Shown here: positions 33,013 to 41,912 of the stretch, one piece after another
How the letters are laid out: every line of letters starts with the position of its first letter
How positions within the stretch are numbered: position 1 is the stretch's first letter
NCBI GenBank assembly: GCA_964546585.1
Contig: CAZJKE010000008.1
Coordinates: 9,635 to 73,634 of the forward strand
Source: CAZJKE01 sp964546585
GTDB lineage: Bacteria > Planctomycetota > Phycisphaerae > Phycisphaerales > SM1A02
Length of the DNA: 64,000 bases
Direction of reading: 5' to 3'
The notes under the pieces: model-generated
Database searches by the model: none
What the model was told of the DNA's origin: nothing
What the model saw: the letters and a program-made list of their open reading frames with translations, nothing else
Translations under genes and position numbers: made by a program

Positions 33013-34170
33013 TCAGTCTTCGATCAGTTCGACATTGGCTCGCGGAACGATAACACGCTCGCCGGATTCAAGGGCAACTTTGAGAACACGAGCCTTGGAA
33101 CCGGAGCCAAGCACGGTCGGCTCGTTGGGCAACCCAGCGACCTCGCCGATCACACCAAACCACGGATCGCGGATCACGCGGACCGACCGACCTATTTCCA
33201 GGAGCCCTGCCTGGCGGTGACCATCACTTTCTGCGATCTGTAATTCCTTGCCCGACAATGGGATAAGAATTTCTGGCCGCATGACACCCGCGCGAATCTG
33301 CGTAGCGCCATTGACTGAGGCCTCGCTTCCTTCGTGCTGGCAGAGGAGTTCGTAGGATCGGCGGGCCATGCCGATGTCACCAAAGCCTTCGGTGACGACC
33401 AGTGTGATGCCCTTCTGCTCGGAGCCCGTAATAGCAACGCCAAGGTCGTAGCCAAGGAACTCCCTGAGATCCTGATCGTCGATCCCGCCGCTCATCAGTG
33501 CGGCAATGCCGATCGACACGGCCCTTTCGATGGCCGCGTCGGTCATGCGGCCGCCACCGACCACAACGCATCCTTTCATGTCCTCCGTGAGAAGATCCGG
33601 CGTGAGGGGTTGGTCGTGTTCGCTGCAGGCGATCTTGATAGGACCACATGTTTCACCGCCAATGCCGAAGATGCCTTGCACGAAACAGACCTCAGCCTCG
33701 ACCACACAGCCGTGTTCGGGCATGACATCCGTCACAGTGCCCGAGACATACGCTCGTACCTGCACGGGAATGTCCGAACCGCGAATGATGAGTTGCCCGG
33801 TGACTGGTGAGATTGTCTCAATCGTGCCCGCATACTTCGAATGCACAATACGGCGAAACATGACCCCGAACAGCCCCTTCGTCTCAGCGATGACATCACC
33901 CACCGCAATGACATCGCCTTCTTTCTTCTTCATGCACTCGACAACATCCTTCGGTGGCATGGCCAACATGTTGGCCATGTTCATCGGGAAGATATCGCCG
34001 GGCATGAATGTCTCGGCCACAATGTCATCGGCCTGTACCGCATCGCCCTTCTCAACAAGAACGGTTCCGGCGATCGGAAGCCTCCGCTCTACGCTGTGCG
34101 AAATGCGGGGTGTAACCAAGAGTCCAGGGGTGTATGCATGTGCCATGGGCCTGTCATCCTGTCCCGTCAA
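33013..34170 (-). CDS. Barrel-sandwich-hybrid (lipoyl/biotinyl-like) and KOW-like protein
   Basis: 385-aa soluble protein. Residues ~30-150 contain repeated beta units of the type KGDAVQADDIVAETFMPGD and EGDVIAVGDVIAETKGLFGV, as in barrel-sandwich hybrid folds (biotinyl/lipoyl domains, RnfC and the HlyD group), but without a modifiable Lys in an MKM or DKA context. A middle part has MSGGIDDQDLREFLGYDLGV and VVTEGFGDIGMARRSY. The C-terminal ~60 residues (GRSVRVIRDPWFGVIGEVAG) look like a KOW/SH3-like barrel. The ATGA overlap with the MutL-like gene suggests a stoichiometric partner. birA upstream is tempting, but the Lys is missing. Confidence 0.65.
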   Translation of the reverse strand: MTGQDDRPMAHAYTPGLLVTPRISHSVERRLPIAGTVLVEKGDAVQADDIVAETFMPGDIFPMNMANMLAMPPKDVVECMKKKEGDVIAVGDVIAETKGLFGVMFRRIVHSKYAGTIETISPVTGQLIIRGSDIPVQVRAYVSGTVTDVMPEHGCVVEAEVCFVQGIFGIGGETCGPIKIACSEHDQPLTPDLLTEDMKGCVVVGGGRMTDAAIERAVSIGIAALMSGGIDDQDLREFLGYDLGVAITGSEQKGITLVVTEGFGDIGMARRSYELLCQHEGSEASVNGATQIRAGVMRPEILIPLSGKELQIAESDGHRQAGLLEIGRSVRVIRDPWFGVIGEVAGLPNEPTVLGSGSKARVLKVALESGERVIVPRANVELIED

Positions 34171-35999
34171 CTTGCGGCGAGACTGGCCTCCTCTTTCGAA
34201 TAAACCTCCATTGCCTCATACCATTGGTTCAGCGACTCTCTGCACGCATCGCGGTCATCCGGCAACTTCAGCGGCCGCCCACGGCCATCGAGAATGAGAC
34301 CCACGGTGCCACCGCGGACTTCCGCTTCGACGCGGTTGCCCGGTCCCGCGCCGACATTCAGGCCTCTCGAGGGCTCGATGATGATGGTCGCCGTCTCGTC
34401 CAGTCCCAGCGGGAGCAACTTCAACTCGCCGAATTCGATGGTCCCTCGTTCATGCAGCGTCTCGCCGGTAATGGTGTAGGTAAAGCACGGCTTGCCGGCC
34501 TTACCCTCACCCTTTGCGGCAACACACGTGCCCAGGTAGATCAGGCAGTCGCGCTCAAACACCTGTGATGCCGCCTCGGGATGCACTGTGGCCAGCACGC
34601 CAAGGTGCGGCATCATGAAGATCGAATCCTTTGCAAGGGCAGTGACACCTTCAGGCTGGAATGCATCGATCAACATCAACGCAGTCTGGTGCATGCGAGG
34701 TGCGTGGGAAAGGACGCCGCCGGATGCGACCAACAGGTCGAGTTTCATGTTGTTGACGATGGTCTGACCACTCGACTGCTGGCTGAAGGTGTCGCCCACC
34801 GTCCGCTGCTGCTGTACACCCTTGAGCGTCGTCGCGAACTCCTTGTGCTGCTGATAGGCAAGACGCAGCGCCTCGCGTGCAACAGCCTGCTCGAAGACCA
34901 ACGCCTCTCGCGACTGCGGAATGGTCGTCGGGCGAATCATCTTGTTCTTGACACGGTTTCGCAGTTCCCCCTCATCCATGTCGAAGTGCACCCATCGCAG
35001 GACCCTTGCCATCGTGGCCTCGGCGCACACATTGGAAATCGAATAACTCATGCCCAGGTTGGCGCTGACCGTTCGGTTGAATGTCTCGTCAAAGACGCTG
35101 AAGACATCCGTCGTTGCGCCTCCGATGTCAACGCCAACCACATTGATGTTGTTCTTCCGAGCAATCGTCTGAAGAATGTCGCCTACCGCACCAGGCGTGG
35201 GCATGATGGGGGCGTCCGTCCATTCCATGAGTTTGTCGTAGCCCGGGGCATGCGCCATGACATGCTCAAGGAACACATCGTGAATCTTGTCTCTTGCCGG
35301 GCCGAGGTTCTCTCGCTCCAACACAGGTCGGAGATTCTCGACAACGCCGAGGTCAATCCAATCCTCCTCCAGCGTCCGTGTCACTTCGTCCGCGGCATCC
35401 GCATTCCCCGCGTAGATGATTGGCATTTCATATTCGCTGCCGAATCGTGGCTGAGGTTTGGCCGGTGCGATGAGTTCCGCCAGTTGCACCACCTTTTCGG
35501 TCGTGCCGCCGTCCGTTCCACCGCTGAGAAGAATCATGTCCGGACGCAATTCACGAATCCGTTGGATTTGTTCGTGCGGCCGACGCTTGTCGTTGGAGGA
35601 AATGACATCCATGACGATGGCACCGGCCCCAAGCGCTGCCCGCTTTGCGCTGGCGGCAGTCATCTCGGCAATGACGCCCGCGACCATCATCTGAAGGCCG
35701 CCACCTGCGCTGGAAGTTGAAATGTAGAGGTCGCACCCCTCAGTTTCGGTCGCCGGTTGAATGATGCGGCCGTCGTCACCCACCAGTCGCCGCTCGGCAA
35801 GTTCTCCGACCTCCGTAACCGCGTTGGCCACGCCGATCGTAACATTGGCAAAGGGCTTCTCGACCGTCGTCGGTGCCTCGCCGCGGTGCGTCTGGCGGTA
35901 GGTGCCATCAACCTTCTGAATCAGGATGGCCTTCGTCGTGGTACTGCCACAATCGGTGGCCAGAACGACGTTGATCTTGTCTGGATCAATGGTGCTCAT
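34167..35999 (-). CDS. MutL-family (glutamate mutase L-like) ASKHA ATPase
   Basis: 610-aa actin/Hsp70/sugar-kinase-fold protein of the MutL family. Phosphate-1 loop: VVLATDCGSTTTKAILIQ (residues 11-28); phosphate-2 loop: VVGVDIGGATTDVFSV (287-302); adenosine-side motif LLVASGGVLSHAP further on. A second glycine-rich segment, ILLSGGTDGGTTEK, is at ~156-169. Annotated relatives are named after the reactivation factor in glutamate mutase operons, but no mutase subunits (GlmS/MutE) occur here. Instead the gene is coupled on both sides to unknown genes that lead into membrane proteins. It is probably the energy-providing ATPase of that complex (inference). Confidence 0.82.
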   Translation of the reverse strand: MSTIDPDKINVVLATDCGSTTTKAILIQKVDGTYRQTHRGEAPTTVEKPFANVTIGVANAVTEVGELAERRLVGDDGRIIQPATETEGCDLYISTSSAGGGLQMMVAGVIAEMTAASAKRAALGAGAIVMDVISSNDKRRPHEQIQRIRELRPDMILLSGGTDGGTTEKVVQLAELIAPAKPQPRFGSEYEMPIIYAGNADAADEVTRTLEEDWIDLGVVENLRPVLERENLGPARDKIHDVFLEHVMAHAPGYDKLMEWTDAPIMPTPGAVGDILQTIARKNNINVVGVDIGGATTDVFSVFDETFNRTVSANLGMSYSISNVCAEATMARVLRWVHFDMDEGELRNRVKNKMIRPTTIPQSREALVFEQAVAREALRLAYQQHKEFATTLKGVQQQRTVGDTFSQQSSGQTIVNNMKLDLLVASGGVLSHAPRMHQTALMLIDAFQPEGVTALAKDSIFMMPHLGVLATVHPEAASQVFERDCLIYLGTCVAAKGEGKAGKPCFTYTITGETLHERGTIEFGELKLLPLGLDETATIIIEPSRGLNVGAGPGNRVEAEVRGGTVGLILDGRGRPLKLPDDRDACRESLNQWYEAMEVYSKEEASLAAS

Positions 36000-36334
36000 T
36001 CGTTGGTTCCGCTCTTCTCCTGCTCTGCTTCAAGTTCGTCAATACGATCGCGGATCCATTCGATCGAACCGCGCCGCTCAAGATACTCCGCGACATGTTT
36101 CCATCCTTCAGCCGGCACAAAGGCGGAGATCATGGGGTGAAAAAACTGCATCGTCTGTGATCCAATGAAGTTCAGCGGCCTGCACATTTCGAGGGCTGCG
36201 GTGGCGGGCATGGCCATCTTTCTACGAACGATGCCTCGGCAGAGCATGTCCAGCGACTCCTGTTGCACCGGTGTTGGCTCGGCTGGACCCGGCGCATCTA
36301 CTGCAAACGCATTTCGGATCCATGTCCGCTTCAC
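35996..36334 (-). CDS. Small conserved-looking protein coupled to the MutL-like ATPase
   Basis: 112 aa, soluble and helical. The stretch IVRRKMAMPATAALEMCRPL followed by NFIGSQTMQFFHPM looks like a functional core, and a charged C-terminal helix (RDRIDELEAEQEKSG) could be a coiled coil. It overlaps the genes on both sides by 4 bases (ATGA), so it is probably made in step with the ATPase. Not recognised; perhaps an adaptor. Confidence 0.6.
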   Translation of the reverse strand: MKRTWIRNAFAVDAPGPAEPTPVQQESLDMLCRGIVRRKMAMPATAALEMCRPLNFIGSQTMQFFHPMISAFVPAEGWKHVAEYLERRGSIEWIRDRIDELEAEQEKSGTNE

Positions 36335-36795
36335 GCCAGGGACTCCGACAGATGGCTGCGGATCGCAGCGATCGTCTCAGCCGGTTCCTCCGGGAGAATG
36401 ATCGGCATACCTCTGAACGTGTCCCATATCGAGGGCTTCCGGCGACGGGAAAGGAAACCGCTTTCACCAACCACCACAAACCGCTTGACCTCGGGCCATG
36501 TGAATCGCACCCGCCGCAGCGGGTAGCGAGCGGTGATGCCCTCATCGTCGATTCTGAAACTGCTGGGGAAGAAGAAGATGCTCTGCGTACCAACCAGCAC
36601 TGCGATCATGATGATCGCGGTTGGAATGTTGACGGTGAGCCCGAGGAGGGACACCAACGCGATGCAGGTGACTGCAAAGGCTGCCTTCCAAGGATGTCGC
36701 CGCGCGGGGCAGGCCCGCCATTGCAGAGACGACCCATGCCGACATGAATTGTGGACGGTTGCCGTATCCATTGGGGAAGCAGCGTAGCGTATCAC
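36331..36795 (-). CDS. Membrane protein with PH-like domain
   Basis: 154 aa from a GTG at 36795 (GTGA overlap with birA); the ATG at 36771 is the alternative. Two hydrophobic helices (FAVTCIALVSLLGLTV, AIIMIAVLVGTQSIFFF) are followed by FRIDDEGITARYPLRRVRFT and WPEVKRFVVV, the pattern of small bacterial PH-like (YdbT/DUF304) domains. It overlaps the 112-aa gene by 4 bases. Possibly part of the membrane complex downstream. Confidence 0.6.
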   Translation of the reverse strand: MIRYAASPMDTATVHNSCRHGSSLQWRACPARRHPWKAAFAVTCIALVSLLGLTVNIPTAIIMIAVLVGTQSIFFFPSSFRIDDEGITARYPLRRVRFTWPEVKRFVVVGESGFLSRRRKPSIWDTFRGMPIILPEEPAETIAAIRSHLSESLA

Positions 36796-37499
36796 GATCC
36801 GTGGACAATGGTGGTCGTTTCAAGAGGCAGAAACCGCATGCCCAGATCGGTCCGTACCTGCAATCCCATCCTCGGGTCAATGGCCTCGATGCGACCCTCA
36901 ACGACCTCGCCGCCGACTTGGAGTTGCTGCAAGGTGCCGCTCAGCACATCCCGCCTTGACCACGCCGCCGATACCTCCCGCTCAGCCCGATCGGGGACAG
37001 CGAGCAGCCTGCGGGTGATCTGCGCCCCAACCACCCATGGCTCCAGGGACACGCCGACCTGGGCGAGACTGATGGCACGATTCTCCAGATGAGGCGGCCA
37101 CGATCGTTGCAGCACATTCATGCCCACACCCGTGAGGAACAAGCCACCCCGCTGTTCGATGAGGATCCCCGCGAGCTTCCGCCCATGCACAACGATGTCG
37201 TTGGGCCATGCAATGCCGGCATGCTCCACCCAGTGCTCGGCGGCCTCCGCCACTGCAACCGCCGCAGCAACGGCGTCGATGCTCAGCATGGCAAGAGTGA
37301 TCGCAACTCCTTCTCCGTCCGGGTCGTGCCACACTCGACCACGGCGACCCCGTCCGGCCGGTTGCCGCAGTGCAACAACGACATCACCGTGGGCGGCCAC
37401 CTGAATGTCCTGGGTTGATGCTGTCTCTTCCAGAACGGTGACATGGCCGATCCCCTCAATCGCCGACAAGGCATCACGCCAGGCATCGGCGGTGTTCAC
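36792..37499 (-). CDS. birA: Biotin--[acetyl-CoA-carboxylase] ligase
   Basis: 235-aa biotin protein ligase that attaches biotin to carrier-protein lysine. Motifs: ETASTQD near residue 25, PAGRGRRGRVWHDPDGEGVA (biotinyl-AMP loop), WPNDIVVHGRKLAGILIE. There is no N-terminal helix-turn-helix, so it is the catalytic-only (group I) type without repressor function. The C-terminal SH3-like domain is present. Coupled by 4-base overlaps to nadC and to the PH-like gene. Confidence 0.92.
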   Translation of the reverse strand: MNTADAWRDALSAIEGIGHVTVLEETASTQDIQVAAHGDVVVALRQPAGRGRRGRVWHDPDGEGVAITLAMLSIDAVAAAVAVAEAAEHWVEHAGIAWPNDIVVHGRKLAGILIEQRGGLFLTGVGMNVLQRSWPPHLENRAISLAQVGVSLEPWVVGAQITRRLLAVPDRAEREVSAAWSRRDVLSGTLQQLQVGGEVVEGRIEAIDPRMGLQVRTDLGMRFLPLETTTIVHGS

Positions 37500-38392
37500 T
37501 GCGACGCACTCGCATCAAGGGAGATGTCAAGCCATGGCGCTCCATGGGTCAACGAACCGACCGCGATGCGGTCGACGCCAGTTTGGGCAACCTCCCGCGC
37601 ACTTGCGAGCGTGATTCCCCCGGATGCCTCAAGAAGAACACCTGGACTTCGGTCACTTCGAATGCCAACGCAGGTCGCAAGATTCTCAAGCGACATGTTG
37701 TCCAGCAGCACGATGTCCACATCGAGGTCGAGCACCATGTCCAGTTGATCAATCGTATCGACCTCCACTTCCACGAAGGAAAGTGCGCGGCCGTCGCGTG
37801 CTCGAGCGATTGCTCTTCGAAGACGGTCCGGCCAGTCGGTCGTTTCAATCCCGACAAGATGATTGTCCTTGTAGAGCACGGCGTCATCCAACCCAAGCCG
37901 ATGCGGCGTGCCGCCGCCGCAGGCAACCGCGTACTTGTCGAATCGTCGCAGTCCGGGGGTCGTCTTCCGCGTATCGCACACGACGCAATCCAAGCCCGCA
38001 ACGGCGTCGACACATGCGGCTGTCCGCGTCGCGATGCCACACATGTGTCCAAGGAGATTGAGAACTGTTCGCTCGACCGCAAGAATATCAAGCAGCTTCC
38101 CGGACAGGTCGGACAATCGCTCACCTGCCTCGATCCCGGTGCCATCAGCACATACTGGTTGCATCACCGCACCATCGAGCGCGGAAAGACCACGGTGAAG
38201 CGGGTCGAGTCCAGCCACCACACCTCTCTGGCGGGCCACGACATCAAAGGACCCGGTTGTGGATTCGTCGATGATGGAGCGTGAGGTCACATCACACGCA
38301 TCCAGTCCATCCTCGCCGAGCCATCGCTGAACAGCAGCGACCACATCCTCGGTGGGAAGCAGTCTTGATGAGCATGCACGCAGATCGATCAT
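37496..38392 (-). CDS. nadC: Quinolinate phosphoribosyltransferase
   Basis: 298-aa decarboxylating enzyme making nicotinate mononucleotide for NAD synthesis. It shows the characteristic ERTVLNLLGHMCGIATRT, CDTRKTTPGLRRFDKYAV, and HRLGLDDAVLYKDNHL motifs, then the barrel strands VEVEVDTIDQL and LLEASGGITLASAREVA. The length is normal. It overlaps the kinase gene and birA by 4 bases each. With nadK elsewhere in the window, two NAD-pathway enzymes are present. Confidence 0.95.
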   Translation of the reverse strand: MIDLRACSSRLLPTEDVVAAVQRWLGEDGLDACDVTSRSIIDESTTGSFDVVARQRGVVAGLDPLHRGLSALDGAVMQPVCADGTGIEAGERLSDLSGKLLDILAVERTVLNLLGHMCGIATRTAACVDAVAGLDCVVCDTRKTTPGLRRFDKYAVACGGGTPHRLGLDDAVLYKDNHLVGIETTDWPDRLRRAIARARDGRALSFVEVEVDTIDQLDMVLDLDVDIVLLDNMSLENLATCVGIRSDRSPGVLLEASGGITLASAREVAQTGVDRIAVGSLTHGAPWLDISLDASASQ

Positions 38393-41300
38393 TGCTCCGA
38401 GTTCCCGTTCGCCGAAAGCCGCTCGCCTCGCCGCATCGTGTCAAGAAGGTGAATTATGGGCTGTTCACCGCCCACGGCGAGCAGCGTGCCATCCGGAGAG
38501 AGAACGGCACACTCAAGTGCCTGTGGGGCATGCAGTGACGCAACCACACCGGGGAGCAAAGTGTCCCAGAACGTCATTGTGCCGTCACCGGAGATCGTCA
38601 TGAATCTCCGACCCCCGGGCATCGCAACAATCTCACGAACTGCGCCGCCGGGATTCGTCAGCATGGCCACGACTGCGCCAGTCTCGACATCCAGGAGATA
38701 CAACGCACCGTTCAGTGCTGAAGTAACCAGTACCCCCTGCTCCGGAATCAGCGTGATGACCTGCACATCCCCGTCATGTCCATCGTACCGCCATACCTCA
38801 CTGCCATCGCTGCGATTCCACGCTGAGACTCGATCACCGCTGGTGGCGGTGTATATCTTCTTCCCGTCGACCGCGACATCAAGCACAATCGCATCCTGCT
38901 TCGGCAACTCGATGCCGCGCAGGTCGGTGGCAAGATCCCAGAGCGTCACCGTGCCGTCGTAGGATCCGCTCACCAGCGTCGTGAAGTCCGGGGCGATCGC
39001 CATTGCAGAAACCTGCGCGGTGTGCGATCCAATTGTCGTAGGCGGTGATTCCGAGTCAAGCCTCCAGACCTTGATGGTTCCCGCTGTATCTCCAGTAGCG
39101 ATGCGTCCGCGGTTCGCGGCAACAAGAGCGGTCAACTCATGGATGCCCTCGGTGCGATGATCGCGAATCTCTCCGGTTGCAAGATCAAACTCCCGGACAC
39201 CGGTGTCAAGCTCCGATGTGGCGACAAGATGCCAAGGATCAATGAAGGTCATGGCGGTCGCCGGCAGTCGGCCGTTCATTCGCACCGACTCGGGAGGAGG
39301 CGGGCTCGTTATCCACCACCGAAGCATGCCATCGCGGCCAAGAGACAACACTTGCCGATCATCCAGCGCTGTAATCGACCATGCGAGATCGCCATGCCCA
39401 CGCAACACATCCACTGGCGAGAGATCCTGGCTCGACCAGATGCGAATGTCTCCGTCTTCGCCCGCCGACGCGATGAATGCGCCAGACACTGTCAGTGCGA
39501 GAATGTCGCCGGCGTGCCCGGTTGCAACTGCGACCTGCTCGCCTTCGCCGATATCCCAGAGCCGAACAACATCGTCGCCACCGCCGGATGCAAGCCGGTC
39601 GCTGGAAACGAAACGGAGCGTACGAACGGCAGACCCGTGTCGACCGATGACCTGCGGCAAGGTGTCTCCTTGCAGTGGCATCACTCGTACTGAACCGTCG
39701 CCTCCGCCAATGGCAAGCCAATGCCCTGTCGGATCAACCGCCAGTGCCTGCACGAGTCCTCCCTGATCGGGCAGTGAGCGGGCCAACGCTCCATCCTCAG
39801 ACCAGATGCGAACAACACGATCACTGTGACCAGTCGCGAATCCATCCGGCAGCATGACGATCGACTCGACGGAAGGTCCGCTTGCGACCAGCGTCGTCAT
39901 GCCGCCTGATGTTGGCAGGATTTCTGCGATCTGGCCGGTCGTTGTTCCAATGAGGAGTGCCTCGCCGTTGGGGCTCCACGCCATTGCCTGCACCCGCGCC
40001 GGAAGCATGATATCGCGTATGGATGCGCCGAGGTTGTCCAGGATCGCAAGCCTGCCGCCGTCAAATGCAACGGCAATGTGGTTGGGCCCGTTCGCGGCGA
40101 GTGCTGTCGGGCGGTCTCCAATCAACCACTGTCGGTAGGACTGGTCCACCTGTGCCTGCAGGTGCCGCCACTCCCAACCACGATCTGCCTTCTCCGTCCC
40201 CGCCAGATGTACTCGCGCCGAGTCCCATGCCTCGCCCGCAATCGCCGCCTGTGCAGCGCCAAGCGTCGCCGCGTATGCCCGCTGCTCAGCAACAAGTCGC
40301 GCCGACTGGGTTTCCGCGAGGGCCTCTTCCGTCTCTTGCCGCCTCGCCTCCGCTTCCAACAGGCCCCAGGCCAGTCCGGCAACGCCAAGTATGACGGCTG
40401 CGGCGGCCAACACGGACAGCCGGAAAACAACGGCGTTTCTCTTGGCATACAGGCGGAGTCGATGCCACCGAGCGGCTGGTTGTGCCAGAACGGGACGGTA
40501 ATTCAGGTACCGCCGAATGTCGTTGGCGAACGCCGCGACCGAGTCGTACCGCTGCGACCGTTCCTTGGCGAGCGCCTTGAGCACGACCTGGTCGAGATCC
40601 GATGGGAAATCCGGATCCAAATCGTGCGGAGGTACCGGCGGCTGCTCGCGGATAACCTGCGGCGCCTTGTAGACCGGCATCCCGTGAAGGACATAGGGAA
40701 GCCGATCGAGCAGGAGTTGATACAGCATGACGCCCAGCGAGTAGACATCGGTGCGTACATCCACATCGTGCGGATCGTCGCCGCACTGTTCCGGGCTCGT
40801 CCATTGCAGCGTTCCGACAAATCGTTGTTCTTCGGCGATGGATGTCGTGACCTGCATGTCGATGTTGACCGGCAGCGCGACGCCCCAGTCGATGACCTTC
40901 GGTTGTCCGTCGGCCGCCACAATGACATTGGTTGGCTTGATGTCCCGATGAATAATGCCGCGGCTGTGCCCAAACTGCACTGCGTCGCAGACGCGAAGCA
41001 TCAACTCCAACCGATGTCGTCGATCGAATTCGTGCTCGTTGGCGTAGTCGGTCAGGGACTGGCCGCCGGAAACAAGTTCCATGACGAAGTAAGGGACGTC
41101 CGCACCATCGTGGGATGCGGTACCCGCCTCCAGGATTCTCGCGATGCCGGGGTGCTGCAACCGGCCAAGTACTTCGCCTTCCAGTTCGAACCTTCGCAGA
41201 ACCGATGGCGTCATCACCGTTGACTTGATGATCTTGATGGCAACCGTGCGGTACGGATGCTGTTGACGAGCCTCATACACGCCGCCCATGCCACCGGAGC

Positions 41301-41505
41301 CTATAAGGCGAATGATCTCGTATTGGCCGACCCGCTTGCCGACCCAGTCGTCTCGCTGAACTGGTGAATCCTGCTGCAGCCATGCCCGGCTCTCCTCCGC
41401 GCCGGGAGTCGTTTCCGCAAGCGGATCCGACGGCGGTTCGCCATGCGGGAAGTCCGCTGTCGTTTCGGGCTCTTCGCTCATCCCCCCATCATACGGTGGG
41501 GTCAA
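38389..41505 (-). CDS. Ser/Thr protein kinase with WD40-repeat C-terminus
   Basis: 1038 aa. The kinase domain (residues ~58-330) has the Gly loop IGSGGMGGVYEAR, Lys in VAIKIIKS, catalytic loop HRDIKPTNVIV and the metal motif as DWGVALP (DWG in place of DFG, frequent in this subgroup). One transmembrane helix (VFRLSVLAAAAVILGVAGLA) near residue 360 separates it from a ~650-residue WD40 propeller region with repeats such as DDVVRLWDIGEGEQ, DGDIRIWSSQ and DGTVTLWDLATD, probably facing outside. This is a typical planctomycete signalling protein; the ligand is unknown. Starts with an ATGA overlap on the HIT gene. Confidence 0.92.
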   Translation of the reverse strand: MTPPYDGGMSEEPETTADFPHGEPPSDPLAETTPGAEESRAWLQQDSPVQRDDWVGKRVGQYEIIRLIGSGGMGGVYEARQQHPYRTVAIKIIKSTVMTPSVLRRFELEGEVLGRLQHPGIARILEAGTASHDGADVPYFVMELVSGGQSLTDYANEHEFDRRHRLELMLRVCDAVQFGHSRGIIHRDIKPTNVIVAADGQPKVIDWGVALPVNIDMQVTTSIAEEQRFVGTLQWTSPEQCGDDPHDVDVRTDVYSLGVMLYQLLLDRLPYVLHGMPVYKAPQVIREQPPVPPHDLDPDFPSDLDQVVLKALAKERSQRYDSVAAFANDIRRYLNYRPVLAQPAARWHRLRLYAKRNAVVFRLSVLAAAAVILGVAGLAWGLLEAEARRQETEEALAETQSARLVAEQRAYAATLGAAQAAIAGEAWDSARVHLAGTEKADRGWEWRHLQAQVDQSYRQWLIGDRPTALAANGPNHIAVAFDGGRLAILDNLGASIRDIMLPARVQAMAWSPNGEALLIGTTTGQIAEILPTSGGMTTLVASGPSVESIVMLPDGFATGHSDRVVRIWSEDGALARSLPDQGGLVQALAVDPTGHWLAIGGGDGSVRVMPLQGDTLPQVIGRHGSAVRTLRFVSSDRLASGGGDDVVRLWDIGEGEQVAVATGHAGDILALTVSGAFIASAGEDGDIRIWSSQDLSPVDVLRGHGDLAWSITALDDRQVLSLGRDGMLRWWITSPPPPESVRMNGRLPATAMTFIDPWHLVATSELDTGVREFDLATGEIRDHRTEGIHELTALVAANRGRIATGDTAGTIKVWRLDSESPPTTIGSHTAQVSAMAIAPDFTTLVSGSYDGTVTLWDLATDLRGIELPKQDAIVLDVAVDGKKIYTATSGDRVSAWNRSDGSEVWRYDGHDGDVQVITLIPEQGVLVTSALNGALYLLDVETGAVVAMLTNPGGAVREIVAMPGGRRFMTISGDGTMTFWDTLLPGVVASLHAPQALECAVLSPDGTLLAVGGEQPIIHLLDTMRRGERLSANGNSEQ

Positions 41506-41912
41506 TCGGGCATTTCCGCTTGAATCGCCAAAGCAAGTGCCTCCCCATCAGCCAGTTCCGAAGGCTTCCAGCTCATTTGCAAGCCGCTCTCGTCTTCGTA
41601 CTTGGGAATGATGTGGAAGTGGACATGAAACACCGCCTGATGTGCGTCGGCACCATTGTTCTGGAGGATGTTGTACGCCGCTGCGCCAGTGGCGGCGACG
41701 ACTGCAGATGCAACCTTTACCAGCGCACGCCCCAATGCAGCGCCAGATTCCTCCGAGAGGTCGTGCATGAACGCGGCGCTTTCTCGCGGGATGACGAGGA
41801 CATGTCCACGGCTCAGCGGTGCTACATCCAGGAACGCAAGCACATGTTCATCCTCGTACACCTTGTGACACGGGATTTCTCCGTCAAGAATTTTCTCGAA
41901 GATCGTGGTCAT
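41502..41912 (-). CDS. HIT-family nucleotide hydrolase
   Basis: 136-aa histidine triad protein (HINT-like), hydrolysing nucleoside phosphoramidates or dinucleotides. Signature HVHFHIIPKYED near residue 98; N-terminus IFEKILDGEIPCHKVYEDEH is standard. I start at 41912, giving an ATGA overlap with the ppdK stop; the frame runs a further 49 codons into ppdK as a shadow. Coupled downstream to the kinase. Confidence 0.92.
   Translation of the reverse strand: MTTIFEKILDGEIPCHKVYEDEHVLAFLDVAPLSRGHVLVIPRESAAFMHDLSEESGAALGRALVKVASAVVAATGAAAYNILQNNGADAHQAVFHVHFHIIPKYEDESGLQMSWKPSELADGEALALAIQAEMPD

Noticed and set aside
34167..35999. Glutamate mutase system
   Set aside because: Only the MutL-like ATPase is present; no B12-binding small subunit or large mutase subunit is encoded in the window.
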